44,651 nucleotides of DNA from a virus. The DNA lies in the IMG/VR virus record IMGVR_UViG_3300025310_000077, positions 1 to 44,651 of that record; one strand, 5' to 3'. This document shows, piece after piece, positions 16,835-25,799 of this stretch; positions within the stretch are counted from its first letter, which is position 1, and every line of letters begins with the position of its first letter. The notes under the pieces are model-generated. The model saw only the letters and a program-made list of their open reading frames with translations, did not search any database and had not been told where the DNA came from. Both the position numbers and the translations under genes were made by a program.

Positions 16835-17332
16835 ATGGCTAAGAAAAAGAAGACAAATATTACAACGGTTGGATATTCCGCTCCGGGCGTATACACCACA
16901 CCTATAACCGGCGTCCCTATAACATTGAATGGGACTTCATATTCTTCGTGGACAATTGGAGCGTCGGCTGGTACATTATACTCTTTAGCTTCTGGTATAT
17001 TAGACTTACGCAGCCATTTATTCAAAGTGGATATTGGTGACTACGATGCTTCCCTGGTTACTGCCCTCTTGAGAGGGGTTGAGTTTGAAAATGAGAAACT
17101 TATAGTATCATTCCTTCTTGATGACAAAGACACTATACGAGAAGCTTTCAATGAGTATCATTACTTCCGTCTATCTTACCTTGACACAAAAGGAAAAGAA
17201 GTTGAAACCTATGAGATAAAAACCGATCCAATAGCCGAAACAAAATACATATTACCAAATGTAAGACATGACTTATCAGATATTCTTAATTGGAAACTTG
17301 TCTGGAGTCCGTATAATATAACCAAGATATGA
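16835..17332 (+). CDS. Hypothetical protein next to the clamp
   Basis: The 165-residue product begins 4 nt after gp45. It has a basic start (MAKKKKTN), a Gly/Ser/Thr-rich stretch (GYSAPGVYTTPITGVPI), then an alpha/beta part with LLDDKDTIREAFNEYHYFRL. No family is recognised. The APGVY segment resembles the start of tail-sheath-like proteins only superficially. The conserved location in the clamp operon suggests a replication- or transcription-related role, which is inference. Confidence 0.6.
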   Translation: MAKKKKTNITTVGYSAPGVYTTPITGVPITLNGTSYSSWTIGASAGTLYSLASGILDLRSHLFKVDIGDYDASLVTALLRGVEFENEKLIVSFLLDDKDTIREAFNEYHYFRLSYLDTKGKEVETYEIKTDPIAETKYILPNVRHDLSDILNWKLVWSPYNITKI

Positions 17333-17341
17333 GGAAACCGC

Positions 17342-18016
17342 ATGATACTTCGCCCTAATTATTGCTATTCGTTTTTGAGAACCGACACCGTTAGATATAA
17401 GAAAGAACGAGAAGAGTCTATAAAGTACCCATACATAGGTGAAATCCTCTCCGACTCTTGGGGTGATGGTGCAGAACCAAAAGATAGATTACTATGGGAT
17501 GAAGATATAAACTCCGCCGATTATTGGGTATATGAAGACATATATCCAGAATTGATAGCATTCATCAATAAATCTGTTGAAGAAGGTTTTGAAATTCACA
17601 TTTGCGAAACTTATGAAGATCCATACAACCCCAAAGTAAAACCAAACGACTACAAAATAAAAGAACCTATTAGTAAACTTGATGATGCACAGTGGACACA
17701 TCTCGTAGAGGAAGATAAGAAACTTATAATGTCCTCACCATATGGACAATTCTTTGCCCATCTTCCACATAGAGCCATGATAACGGAAGAGAAACTTTGT
17801 ATATTGAAAGGGCTTCCGTTTATAGGAGACAAGGAATGGAGAGTTGGTGATGTTTACCTTTATTGTCTGGTAGAAGAAGTAAAAAACGATGAAAGGAATC
17901 TCATAATGAAAGCGCTGAGTCATCGTCATATAACAGATGTTGAGCGTGAGTATGAATATGTAAGAATGTGTTCACAGATTCCAGTCTTTCAGAAAAGGGA
18001 AGCCAAAAATGCCTAA
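17342..18016 (+). CDS. Hypothetical protein between clamp and clamp loader
   Basis: This 224-residue acidic protein has no recognised family. It is rich in Tyr, Trp and Glu (for example DSADYWVYEDIYPEL-like stretches), with a positively charged C-terminus (FQKREAKNA). It overlaps gp44 by 8 nt. The gene is AT-rich relative to gp44. T4 has no gene in this place. Confidence 0.55.
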   Translation: MILRPNYCYSFLRTDTVRYKKEREESIKYPYIGEILSDSWGDGAEPKDRLLWDEDINSADYWVYEDIYPELIAFINKSVEEGFEIHICETYEDPYNPKVKPNDYKIKEPISKLDDAQWTHLVEEDKKLIMSSPYGQFFAHLPHRAMITEEKLCILKGLPFIGDKEWRVGDVYLYCLVEEVKNDERNLIMKALSHRHITDVEREYEYVRMCSQIPVFQKREAKNA

Positions 18017-18911
18017 AATACCATGGATTGAGAAGTACCGCCCGAAAGTTCTGGAAGATGTCATCGGTGACGAAGACATGCTCGCCAAGTTTCGTGAATA
18101 CATAGAGAAGAAGGATCCTCCACACCTTCTCTTCGTCGGCTCGCCAGGAGTCGGTAAGACAACTTGCGCTAAGATTATAGCCAGAGCCATAACTCAGGAA
18201 GTTATGATTATCAACTCGTCTGAGAAGCGTGGTATTGACACTCTCCGTAACGATATCGTCAACTTCTGCTCCACTATGACATGGGACGAGAGCGGCATCA
18301 AGATTATCATTCTTGACGAGGTTGACAACATGACTTACGACACCATGCAGGCTCTTCGTGGCGTCATGGAAGAGCATATGGAGTCCGCAAGATTCTTCCT
18401 TACAGGAAACCATGCTGGTAAGATTCCAGATGCTATTGAGTCAAGGTGTCAAAAGTTTGACTTCAAAAACATCTCAAAGAACGATGTAGCCAAGCGTTGT
18501 AAGCAGATACTTGACGCTGAAGGTGTAACCGCAGTAAACTTCGTTCGTGATGTCAAGTATATTATAAACCAGTATTACCCCGACATTCGTAGTGTGGTTG
18601 GAGGATTGGCTAAGTTTACTGTTGGAGGCGTATTCAAGGTAGATCCAAACAAGCTTTCGTCAACCAATCATGACTTGCTCATCCAGCTTCTCAAGGAAAA
18701 GGATTGGAAGAAGATTCGCTCGCAGATATGTGGAACGGATACTTACGACTCTCTATTCAAGATCATATTCGACAGAGCCGAAGAACTCTCGGAGGAAAAG
18801 GCTGCGTTCATTATGATACTTGCTGCGGAGGGTATGAAGTCACAGGCAGACATGGCTGACTTGGAAGTAAACTTTATGGCTACGGTGTTGAAGATAATAC
18901 AGGAATTGTAA
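18009..18911 (+). CDS. 44: Clamp loader large subunit gp44
   Basis: This AAA+ ATPase loads the clamp. The WIEKYRPKVLEDVIG start is typical of RFC small subunits and gp44. Walker A GSPGVGKT is at 44-51, Walker B IILDEVDN is near 100-107, sensor 1 is TGN (132-134), and the SRC motif (145-147) carries the arginine finger Arg146. The length (300 residues) is close to T4 gp44 (319). It ends TAATG with the next gene. Confidence 0.95.
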   Translation: MPKIPWIEKYRPKVLEDVIGDEDMLAKFREYIEKKDPPHLLFVGSPGVGKTTCAKIIARAITQEVMIINSSEKRGIDTLRNDIVNFCSTMTWDESGIKIIILDEVDNMTYDTMQALRGVMEEHMESARFFLTGNHAGKIPDAIESRCQKFDFKNISKNDVAKRCKQILDAEGVTAVNFVRDVKYIINQYYPDIRSVVGGLAKFTVGGVFKVDPNKLSSTNHDLLIQLLKEKDWKKIRSQICGTDTYDSLFKIIFDRAEELSEEKAAFIMILAAEGMKSQADMADLEVNFMATVLKIIQEL

Positions 18912-19987
18912 TGGGATTCTTTGGAAGGTTGGGTAAATTCTTCTCTTCTAAAAAAGAAGAGGTTGTAAAGCCGCAGCCTTCCGTAGAGCATCTTGTCGGT
19001 ATACGATTCGGCAAGCCATCGCCCCCACCAATTGTAACATTACAAAGCATAACGAAGAGTCCAGAAAAATCAAAAGAAGATAAACCAAAAGAAGTATATA
19101 ATAAAGAGCAAGGAGTATCACATATGGGTGAGAAGTTTTTAGTAGTTCTGGACACCACCAATCGCCCAGAAGTGAAGGATAGAGGACTTCAAGGTGGATT
19201 GAAGAACTTTTATATAGTTTGCGCTCAGAATGCTGACGATGCGAAAACTATAGTGGCATCGTCGTTTAGACATCGCCCCGATATTCTACATCAGATTCAG
19301 TGGTGTTTCACAGCTACGCCAATATCACGCATATTGAATGTTATAGATGATAAACATAACTTCTGGAGTTATGTTCCTCTTAGAAAAGGCGAAAGGGCAC
19401 CGGGGCAGCAGGGCGCTCCACCGTTCCAGAAGACAAATCCAAATAATCCTGAAGAGATAATTCCGATGGATCCAAGGGATATACCAGCCCCAGCTACTCC
19501 TGTATTACAGAATGATACTCCTAAGATTAGCGAGATTCCAGATGAAGCCAAGGCTCCAACCGCAAATCCAATGGCTGCAATGATGTCTCCAACGCTTCCA
19601 AATGGACAGCCTAACCCAATGTTTGCAATGATGCAGATGATGATGGCTGCTATGAATAACGGGCAGATGCCTGCCGCCGCTCCAGCCGCTCCACAGGTAA
19701 TTGTAAGAGCGGGAGATCCTAATACCGATCCGGAGCTTGCACGAAACATGGCGGAAGTGAGAGCAACCGCTGTTCCACATCATAAGCATCACGATACATC
19801 AGCCATAGATGACGCCATGGGGGAAGCTGATAGAAACGCCCGACTTCAAGTAGAACAATTCAAGAGACTCCCAGCAGAACAAAGGGCGGCATCAACCCTC
19901 AAGAATGTTGATATGAATGATGTGGGGGTTGACATGAGAAAAATGAAAGAGATAATGGAAGCATCTTCACTAAACAAAGGACAATAA
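18911..19987 (+). CDS. Hypothetical protein, Pro/Met/Ala-rich, probable second start
   Basis: The 358-residue product starts at an ATG overlapping the gp44 stop. An N-terminal stretch with aromatic residues (MGFFGRLGKFF) leads to a charged, Pro-rich linker. A folded part follows from residue 72 (MGEKFLVVLDTTNRPEV), then a long low-complexity section rich in Met, Ala, Pro and Asn (NPMFAMMQMMMAAMNNG). The ATG at 19124 is in frame and has AAGGAG at 19110-19115, so a 287-residue form is likely made too. No family is recognised. It sits between the two clamp loader subunits. Confidence 0.6.
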   Translation: MGFFGRLGKFFSSKKEEVVKPQPSVEHLVGIRFGKPSPPPIVTLQSITKSPEKSKEDKPKEVYNKEQGVSHMGEKFLVVLDTTNRPEVKDRGLQGGLKNFYIVCAQNADDAKTIVASSFRHRPDILHQIQWCFTATPISRILNVIDDKHNFWSYVPLRKGERAPGQQGAPPFQKTNPNNPEEIIPMDPRDIPAPATPVLQNDTPKISEIPDEAKAPTANPMAAMMSPTLPNGQPNPMFAMMQMMMAAMNNGQMPAAAPAAPQVIVRAGDPNTDPELARNMAEVRATAVPHHKHHDTSAIDDAMGEADRNARLQVEQFKRLPAEQRAASTLKNVDMNDVGVDMRKMKEIMEASSLNKGQ

Positions 19988-19990
19988 ATC

Positions 19991-20431
19991 GTGGCGAAGC
20001 GCGAAGGACTAAAGAAGAAACAAAAGTCCACCAAGGTTTGGGAAATAGTTGATGATATTCTTGTTGACAAGACTGGAACACTTTTAGACGATCCGTCTTA
20101 TGAGAAAGACTTCAATGCTTTCTTGATAATCCGATATCTGTCCATGAATCCGTCTCTTCTTCCGTATTGTAATTACTTGAATAAGCTACATGATATCAGA
20201 GGACAGAAATCCATAAGCAAGAAGCAGTTTTATAAACTTATGGTAAAGCTTGTTCCAAGAGTTGATGGAAGATTCCAGTATATAAAGTCTGCTATTATGG
20301 AAAATCCAGAAATAGACAAGATAATGGAATACTATGAATGTAACCGTCGCGAAGCTGCCATGTATCTCAGTTTTCATGGTGAAAAGTGGGCGGCAGAAAT
20401 AACAAAAGAGTTCGGTGGGACTCGTAAATAA
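19991..20431 (+). CDS. 62: Clamp loader small subunit gp62
   Basis: The 146-residue product starts at GTG (19991). It resembles T4 gp62 (187 residues) in a central segment: FLIIRYLSMNPSLLPYCNYL aligns with the [21 protein letters not shown] region, and FYKLMVKLVPR with YLMAAVPRG. gp62 joins gp44 in the gp44/62 loader. Its position immediately before regA supports the call. The similarity is low, so the evidence is mostly positional. Confidence 0.7.
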   Translation: MAKREGLKKKQKSTKVWEIVDDILVDKTGTLLDDPSYEKDFNAFLIIRYLSMNPSLLPYCNYLNKLHDIRGQKSISKKQFYKLMVKLVPRVDGRFQYIKSAIMENPEIDKIMEYYECNRREAAMYLSFHGEKWAAEITKEFGGTRK

Positions 20432-20442
20432 TAAGGAGCTTT

Positions 20443-20862
20443 ATGAATAATGAAGAAACATTCCTTGATCCAAACACAATAGGAATCAAGGTAAAGCTTG
20501 TCAAGGACTATGCCCTTGTGTGCGAAACTCTGGAAAGAATGGGAGTTGTAAATCACAAAGAGAAGATTATATATCCTTCATGCTACTGCCGAAAGGTTGA
20601 GAATGCTGGTGGGTTCGACTATACTGTTTGTCATTTCAAAGAAATGTTTGCGCTACAGGGAAAGCCATCAACATTCAGTAATGTTGACTCTCTCCGTCGC
20701 TGCACTATAACATACCTTCTCCAGAAGTGGGGGCTTATCGAAGTTCTCGACACAAATGATGTGTCAAAGATTCTTGATGAGAAGATTGATGTTGTGGCTC
20801 ACAAGGATAAGAGACAATATAGAATCATACACAAGTTCAAGCAGCATAGAAGCGCTATTTGA
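20443..20862 (+). CDS. regA: RegA translational repressor
   Basis: RegA binds the ribosome site of many early phage mRNAs. The 139-residue protein (T4: 122) aligns over its whole length. Conserved blocks are VCETLERMGVVNHKEKIIYPSC, broken here as VCETLERMGVVN and KEKIIYPSC, then VCHFKEMFALQG (T4 IVHFKEMLRMDG), RRCTITYLLQKWGLIEV (T4 RRDSIAWLLEDWGLIEI) and a basic C-terminus. Order after gp62 is as in T4. AAGGAG precedes the start. Confidence 0.93.
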   Translation: MNNEETFLDPNTIGIKVKLVKDYALVCETLERMGVVNHKEKIIYPSCYCRKVENAGGFDYTVCHFKEMFALQGKPSTFSNVDSLRRCTITYLLQKWGLIEVLDTNDVSKILDEKIDVVAHKDKRQYRIIHKFKQHRSAI

Positions 20863-20865
20863 CAC

Positions 20866-20890
20866 TTCAGCCCCCGAATAGGGGGTTGAA
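20866..20890 (+). terminator. Hairpin after regA
   Basis: TTCAGCCCCC-GAATA-GGGGGTTGAA gives a 10-bp stem with one G-U pair, straight after the regA stop. There is no long T-run. The -35 element of the next promoter overlaps its right arm. Confidence 0.6.
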
Positions 20891-20913
20891 AAGTCTATAT
20901 ACATAGATAAAAT
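20886..20913 (+). promoter_or_regulatory. Promoter for primase
   Basis: TTGAAA (20886-20891) and TAAAAT (20908-20913) are 16 bp apart. The -10 box ends only 8 nt before the primase ATG at 20922, although a GGAG lies between them. Confidence 0.45.
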
Positions 20914-20921
20914 GGAGTGAT

Positions 20922-21968
20922 ATGACAAAGCCGCCAACATATGCCGTTCAGGCTATATTCTATAGAATAATACCGGATTGTGAGGAAGTCAAGACTTCGA
21001 ATTCATTCCTCCATCGTGGACGCTGCCCTTTATGCAATGATCATAAGAAGCGCATGTATCTCCGTGAATACGGCGATCACTATCATGTATATTGTCACAA
21101 CTGCGGCTACTCAAATGGTTTCACTTTATTCTTGAAGGATGAGTATCCAGAGTATGTTGAAGAGTTGAAGGAATATGTTATTCAGTCCATACGGGACGGC
21201 TCCTTTATGCAGAAACCGAAGCGGGAGGCTGTTGTAGACGATTTGCGGGACGAAATCGACATGAAGCTCCGCTGCTACCTCCAAGATAACTCTTTCTCTC
21301 TAACGAAGAAACAGAAGCATTCGGCTAAGGAGATGTGCCGCATAAAGTCTATTGAGTATCTTGAGTCCAGGCGTATACGGGAGAGTGATTGGAAGGACTT
21401 TTTCTTTTTCTTTGATGGGCAGTTGAAGGGATATATCGGTATTCCAATGTGGGACGAGAAGGGGCAAATACTTCTTCATATTCAGGGAAGATTACTCATA
21501 CCTTCTAAAGCCGCTGAAGTCAAACAGGAAAAGTATCTATTCTTGAAAGACACAAACGCTAATATTGATAATATACCAAAGCCCATATTTGGACTATGGC
21601 GTGCTGATGCCAATAGACGTGTATTCATGTCGGAAGGAACCTTGAGTGCGTTGGCTTTCGGTAAGCAGGGGTTGTCAACCTGTGGCGCTAACATGAGTAA
21701 GATGTTTGTATCCAAAGTCAAGAAGAAGTATAAGAATGTGGTGTGGTCTTTGGATAACTACTGGACAGATGACACTGGACGAAAGAAGACAGATTCACTT
21801 CTTCAAATGGGTGAAACTTGCTTCATCATTCCTAAAGATATACCATGCAAGGACACTAATGACTTGCTGGATTATCTAAATGTTGATGTGTTGTCAGAGG
21901 AATTTATAAATCAGAACCTATACACGGGTAGTAACGGGTATGTCAGGCTACAATTGATGAAGAGATAA
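20922..21968 (+). CDS. 61: DNA primase gp61
   Basis: It makes RNA primers for lagging-strand synthesis with gp41. The N-terminal zinc ribbon uses Cys35, Cys38, Cys58 and Cys61 (CPLC...CHNC). The catalytic Toprim-like core has MSEGTLSALAFG with Glu238 and VVWSLDN with Asp278. The 348-residue length matches T4 gp61 (342). The cluster therefore carries clamp, loader, RegA and primase together. Confidence 0.92.
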   Translation: MTKPPTYAVQAIFYRIIPDCEEVKTSNSFLHRGRCPLCNDHKKRMYLREYGDHYHVYCHNCGYSNGFTLFLKDEYPEYVEELKEYVIQSIRDGSFMQKPKREAVVDDLRDEIDMKLRCYLQDNSFSLTKKQKHSAKEMCRIKSIEYLESRRIRESDWKDFFFFFDGQLKGYIGIPMWDEKGQILLHIQGRLLIPSKAAEVKQEKYLFLKDTNANIDNIPKPIFGLWRADANRRVFMSEGTLSALAFGKQGLSTCGANMSKMFVSKVKKKYKNVVWSLDNYWTDDTGRKKTDSLLQMGETCFIIPKDIPCKDTNDLLDYLNVDVLSEEFINQNLYTGSNGYVRLQLMKR

Positions 21969-21979
21969 CACTATTATGA

Positions 21980-21985
21980 TATAAT
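21980..21985 (+). promoter_or_regulatory. Extended -10 box directly before 21993
   Basis: TGATATAAT ends 7 nt before the ATG at 21993, with no ribosome site between. A transcript starting at the usual distance would begin at or beside the ATG. Confidence 0.5.
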
Positions 21986-21992
21986 ACTTTCT

Positions 21993-23084
21993 ATGAAGAA
22001 AGTATTTGTATCCGGTTGCTTTGATATACTACACGGTGGGCATATAGAGTTCTTTACGCAGGCTAAGAGCCTGGGTGATTACCTCATAGTGTCGTTCGCA
22101 AATCAAGAAGTCTTATTGAAGCATAAGAATAGAAAATCATCCATACCAGACGAGCACAAGAAGCGTCTCATGGAAGCCATATCCGTTATTGATGAGGTTG
22201 TCATCGGTGACTCTCTGGATAGAGAAGGCTTGGACTTTATAGAACACTTCAATCGGCTAAAGCCAGATATATTGGCTGCTACTGAGGACGATAAGTATAA
22301 GGAAGATAAGACTAAGTTATGTGAGGCTTCACCGTGGAATCCGAAGTATGTTGTATTGGAAAAGACACTCAATTTCAACAAGATATCAACCAGCGAGATA
22401 ATAAATTGGATAAAAGCCCCTAAAGAGGTTCCTCTAAGAGTGGACTTCGCTGGAGGGTGGTTGGATGTTCCTAAGTTTAGTATTGCAGGAGCTTCCATAG
22501 TAAACTGCTCCATATCACCGACTGTAAGCATCGGTAAATGGGGATACAACATTGGTGGTGGACTTGGTGGTTCCGCAGCATATGCTATACTCAACGGAAA
22601 GAATGGCGTGACATCCGAGCTTGATCTTGGTGTCGGCTGGCAGGATCCGGCGGTTATAAAAGAGACTGGATTATGCGTTTGGAGAAGCGGTATGAAGCCC
22701 GTCCTGGAAGCGAAATATAATCCAGACTGGCTGAATGGTTTGATGGCTATAAAGTGGAATGGTAATCCTCATAAGACATATGAGTTTGTTGATAATAAGA
22801 GAGACTTCGAAAAGATACGCCAAGCTGCAAACATAGCGAAGGCAGCTTGCTCGCTAAAGAATATAGAAATGCTTATGCATGCTGTTAGAATGTCATACGA
22901 CGTTCAACTTGAAGAGGGTATGGATGAAATTTATTACGATGATAATATATGTGCTGTAAAGTATTGTGGCGGCGGCTTTGGAGGATATGTTCTTTACTTG
23001 TTCAATAGCCAGGAAGCCAGAGAATTGTTTGTTGAAACAAATGGGGCTATAAGAATAGAGCCATACTTGGGAGAAATAAATTGA
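21993..23084 (+). CDS. Bifunctional nucleotidylyltransferase / GHMP-type sugar kinase
   Basis: Residues 1-135 are a HIGH-superfamily nucleotidylyltransferase, with GCFDILHGGH containing His14 and His17, as in the HldE C-terminal domain and glycerol-phosphate cytidylyltransferases. Residues 145-363 are a compact GHMP kinase. Motif 1 is PLRVDFAGGWLDVP (from 147), the ATP loop is GGGLGGSAA (188-196), and motif 3 is CGGGFGGYV (325-333). The pairing recalls heptose or fucose activation (HddA, FKP). The kinase part is about 220 residues, shorter than typical. It overlaps the next gene by 4 nt. Confidence 0.8.
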   Translation: MKKVFVSGCFDILHGGHIEFFTQAKSLGDYLIVSFANQEVLLKHKNRKSSIPDEHKKRLMEAISVIDEVVIGDSLDREGLDFIEHFNRLKPDILAATEDDKYKEDKTKLCEASPWNPKYVVLEKTLNFNKISTSEIINWIKAPKEVPLRVDFAGGWLDVPKFSIAGASIVNCSISPTVSIGKWGYNIGGGLGGSAAYAILNGKNGVTSELDLGVGWQDPAVIKETGLCVWRSGMKPVLEAKYNPDWLNGLMAIKWNGNPHKTYEFVDNKRDFEKIRQAANIAKAACSLKNIEMLMHAVRMSYDVQLEEGMDEIYYDDNICAVKYCGGGFGGYVLYLFNSQEARELFVETNGAIRIEPYLGEIN

Positions 23085-24457
23085 TTCGCCTAGTTATATT
23101 CGATTTAGATGGTGTCCTCGTAGACTCGAAAGAGACTCATTATGAAGCTCTCAATATGGCTCTGTCGGACATCAACCGAAAGTATGTTATAAGCCATGAT
23201 GAGCATATATCCAAGTATGATGGGCTGCCGACGAACAAGAAGCTGGAGATGTTACATAAGGAAAAGGGACTTTCCAAAGATGTCTTTGAGACAGTTTGGA
23301 CTACGAAACAATCGTATACATTCGATGTCATAAACACCAAGGTAAAACAAGACGAAGAGCTAGTAAAGTTATTCAAGGAATTGAAAGCCAGAGATATACA
23401 GATATGGGTGGCTTCTAACTCTATAAGGAAGACTGTCAGACTTTACCTCTTGAGATTGGGCTTGATGGAATTTGTAGATGACTTCATATCAAATGAGGAT
23501 GTCTCAAAACCTAAACCAAACCCTGAGATGTATCTGAAGTGTATGGTTGAGAATTCCGTGGAGCCTAGAGAAACCGTCATAGTTGAGGATTCACAGGTGG
23601 GAATAACCGCCGCTATAAAGTCGGGCGCTCATGTCTTACCAGTCAGAAACGCATCTGACACAAATCGTCAGAGGGTGTTGTCGTATATAGATAAGATAAA
23701 CTCTGTCAAAACATTCAACAAGTGGGAGAGTGCCAATATGAACATTCTTATACCTATGGCTGGTGCTGGAAGTAGATTCGCTTCGGCTGGGTACACCTTC
23801 CCAAAGCCTCTCATAGAAGTTCGTGGTAAGCCTATGATTCAGGTTGTGGTAGAAAATATCAACATAAACGCCACATACACCTACATAGTCAGAACCGAGC
23901 ATCTTGAGAAGTATAACCTCAAGTATCTCCTGAATATGATGACTCCTGGCTGTAACATTGTGGATGTAAACCATCTTACGGAGGGGGCGGCTTGCACTAC
24001 TCTACTGGCTGAGAATTTCATAAACAATGACAATCCACTACTCATAGCCAACTCTGATCAGTTTGTGGAGTGGAACTCGGGAAACTTCATGTATAGCATG
24101 ACATCTGGAAATACCGATGGTGGAATACTGACATTCGAGAATACTCATCCAAAATGGTCGTATGTGAAGACGGATGAGAGTGGGTATGTTACCGAACTCG
24201 CTGAGAAGAAGGTTATATCCAATAAAGCCACTGTTGGAGTCTATTATTGGAACCGTGGTAGTGAATATGTCAAGTATGCAAAGCAAATGATTCAAAAGAA
24301 TATCAGAGTCAACAACGAGTTCTATGTAGCCCCTGTTTATAATGAGGCTATAACAGATGGAAAGAAGATAAAGATATTCGACATTGATAAGATGTGGGGC
24401 ATCGGGACTCCTGAAGACTTGAATTACTTCTTAGAAAACTACAAGGGAAACATATGA
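23081..24457 (+). CDS. Bifunctional HAD phosphatase / sugar-1-phosphate nucleotidyltransferase
   Basis: It starts at TTG (23081), within the TTGA overlap with the previous stop, behind GGGAG. Residues 1-215 are a HAD hydrolase: VIFDLDGVLVDS has the nucleophile Asp8 and Asp10, VASNS is motif II, KPKPNPEMYL carries the motif III Lys, and IVEDSQVGI is motif IV. From Met220, ILIPMAGAGSRFASAGYTFP begins a GT-A type NTP transferase with the signature FPKPLIEVRGKPMI. The ATG at 23738 has GGGAG upstream, so the C-terminal enzyme may also be made alone. With 21993 it covers kinase, phosphatase and nucleotidylyl steps. Confidence 0.82.
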   Translation: MIRLVIFDLDGVLVDSKETHYEALNMALSDINRKYVISHDEHISKYDGLPTNKKLEMLHKEKGLSKDVFETVWTTKQSYTFDVINTKVKQDEELVKLFKELKARDIQIWVASNSIRKTVRLYLLRLGLMEFVDDFISNEDVSKPKPNPEMYLKCMVENSVEPRETVIVEDSQVGITAAIKSGAHVLPVRNASDTNRQRVLSYIDKINSVKTFNKWESANMNILIPMAGAGSRFASAGYTFPKPLIEVRGKPMIQVVVENININATYTYIVRTEHLEKYNLKYLLNMMTPGCNIVDVNHLTEGAACTTLLAENFINNDNPLLIANSDQFVEWNSGNFMYSMTSGNTDGGILTFENTHPKWSYVKTDESGYVTELAEKKVISNKATVGVYYWNRGSEYVKYAKQMIQKNIRVNNEFYVAPVYNEAITDGKKIKIFDIDKMWGIGTPEDLNYFLENYKGNI

Positions 24458-25170
24458 GCAAAATATCCTTCATAAAAGAAAACTTCGCAAAGAATTATAA
24501 GCATGAAGAGGGGATAGCGCCAGATAACAGGCTTGTCCATAATGTATTCAATGGATGTGGTATCCATACAAGAAGTGGCGTCAAGACACTTATAAGAATG
24601 CTGAAGCCTAAGTTTATATTGGAGATAGGCTCATATCACTTCGAGACTGCTAATCAAATGGCTTATACATTTGACGAATTATACGGAAGCGATCATAGCA
24701 TAGGACATATACACTCGTTCGATATCAAGAAGGGTGGCTATGATGGTGTCCTATTCAACCCGGGATCCAGTCGCATAACCTCACACACATGGATACCTCA
24801 GAAGACCGCGTTTGATGATTGGAAGTATACAGATCCCGAAATAACTTCAAAGTGCGACTATGCTAATATAACGAATGAAGAGATATTTGAGAGAAACCTC
24901 AAATACCTAAAAAGCATAACACCTGCGAGTGGCTTTGATATGGTTTATATTGATGGTGATCACTCTTACAAGGGAGCGGCATACGATCTTGAATATTCAC
25001 TCAAGGTTATAAATTCAGAAGCAGTCATTATCATAGACGACATCTGGGATCACCGTTTGCATCAAGTCCGTGACTTCTTCAATGACTTGAAGAATGAAAA
25101 ATGGGACTTCGTTGAATGGAATATGGCGAACCGTGACAAGGTTCAGAATATGGGCGTATTCCTTCCATGA
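24454..25170 (+). CDS. SAM-dependent methyltransferase (Methyltransf_24-like)
   Basis: The 238-residue product is a class I methyltransferase. ILEIGSYHFETA is motif I (SAM-binding loop), and FDMVYIDGDHSYKGAAYDLE is the family's metal/SAM region, followed by IIDDIWDH. Such enzymes in glycan loci O-methylate sugars. It is joined by ATGA overlaps at both ends, so it belongs to the same polycistron. Confidence 0.75.
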   Translation: MSKISFIKENFAKNYKHEEGIAPDNRLVHNVFNGCGIHTRSGVKTLIRMLKPKFILEIGSYHFETANQMAYTFDELYGSDHSIGHIHSFDIKKGGYDGVLFNPGSSRITSHTWIPQKTAFDDWKYTDPEITSKCDYANITNEEIFERNLKYLKSITPASGFDMVYIDGDHSYKGAAYDLEYSLKVINSEAVIIIDDIWDHRLHQVRDFFNDLKNEKWDFVEWNMANRDKVQNMGVFLP

Positions 25171-25799
25171 TTCATTGTATTGGAAATAGCCATGCTAATA
25201 TGTTCACTGGCAGTCATCCAGCCAAGATGAACTCAACAACCTACGGAAAATATTTCTCTTCAACGAGTATAGGTCCGGTTATAGCATACAACTTTACAGA
25301 GCATCACGAATCGAAGTGCCTTGATGTATTATCGAATATATACATGGATGGCGATATAGTGATGTTGATAGTTGGAGAAGTTGATTGTCGGTGGCATCTT
25401 CCAAAGCGTATAGCAACCAATAATGAAAGCATGTCAAATGTCGTAAACGAGTGTTGTAACAGATTCTTTAGATCGGTATTGAATCTAAGGGATCGGGGCT
25501 ATAAGATGGCTGTATGGTGCGGACATCCATCCACAACTGAAGGGCATAGGGATAACTACGACTCTCCGGTTTGGGGTGATTGTTTGAATAGAAATAAGAT
25601 AAGCCTAGAATGGAAAGCTTCTCTTGAGAAACTATCAGACGATAATAGAATACCCTGTATAAGCATCATAGATGATATCATAATGCCGGATGGCTTGACA
25701 GATATGAGTTACTTTATAGATTATTGTCATCTAAACACTGATAAGACTCTTCCAATGGTAATAAACAAGTTTGTTGAAAAAGGGCTATTAGCGTTATAA
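25167..25799 (+). CDS. SGNH-hydrolase-like protein
   Basis: The N-terminus CIGNSHANMF matches the GxSH block I of SGNH/GDSL-type hydrolases, DIVMLIVGEVDCR fits the block III region, and FIDYCHLN near the end supplies the block V His. Such enzymes add or remove acyl groups on glycans. The 210-residue length is normal. The substrate is unknown. Confidence 0.6.
   Translation: MIHCIGNSHANMFTGSHPAKMNSTTYGKYFSSTSIGPVIAYNFTEHHESKCLDVLSNIYMDGDIVMLIVGEVDCRWHLPKRIATNNESMSNVVNECCNRFFRSVLNLRDRGYKMAVWCGHPSTTEGHRDNYDSPVWGDCLNRNKISLEWKASLEKLSDDNRIPCISIIDDIIMPDGLTDMSYFIDYCHLNTDKTLPMVINKFVEKGLLAL

Noticed and set aside
16835-17332. Tail-sheath-like identity based on APGVY
   Set aside because: The protein is too small, and the match is a single short Gly/Pro-rich stretch in a replication operon.
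19369-19749. Minus-strand hydrophobic reading opposite the Met/Ala/Pro-rich protein
   Set aside because: It is a compositional shadow without a ribosome site; apparent membrane segments arise from the reverse of low-complexity codons.
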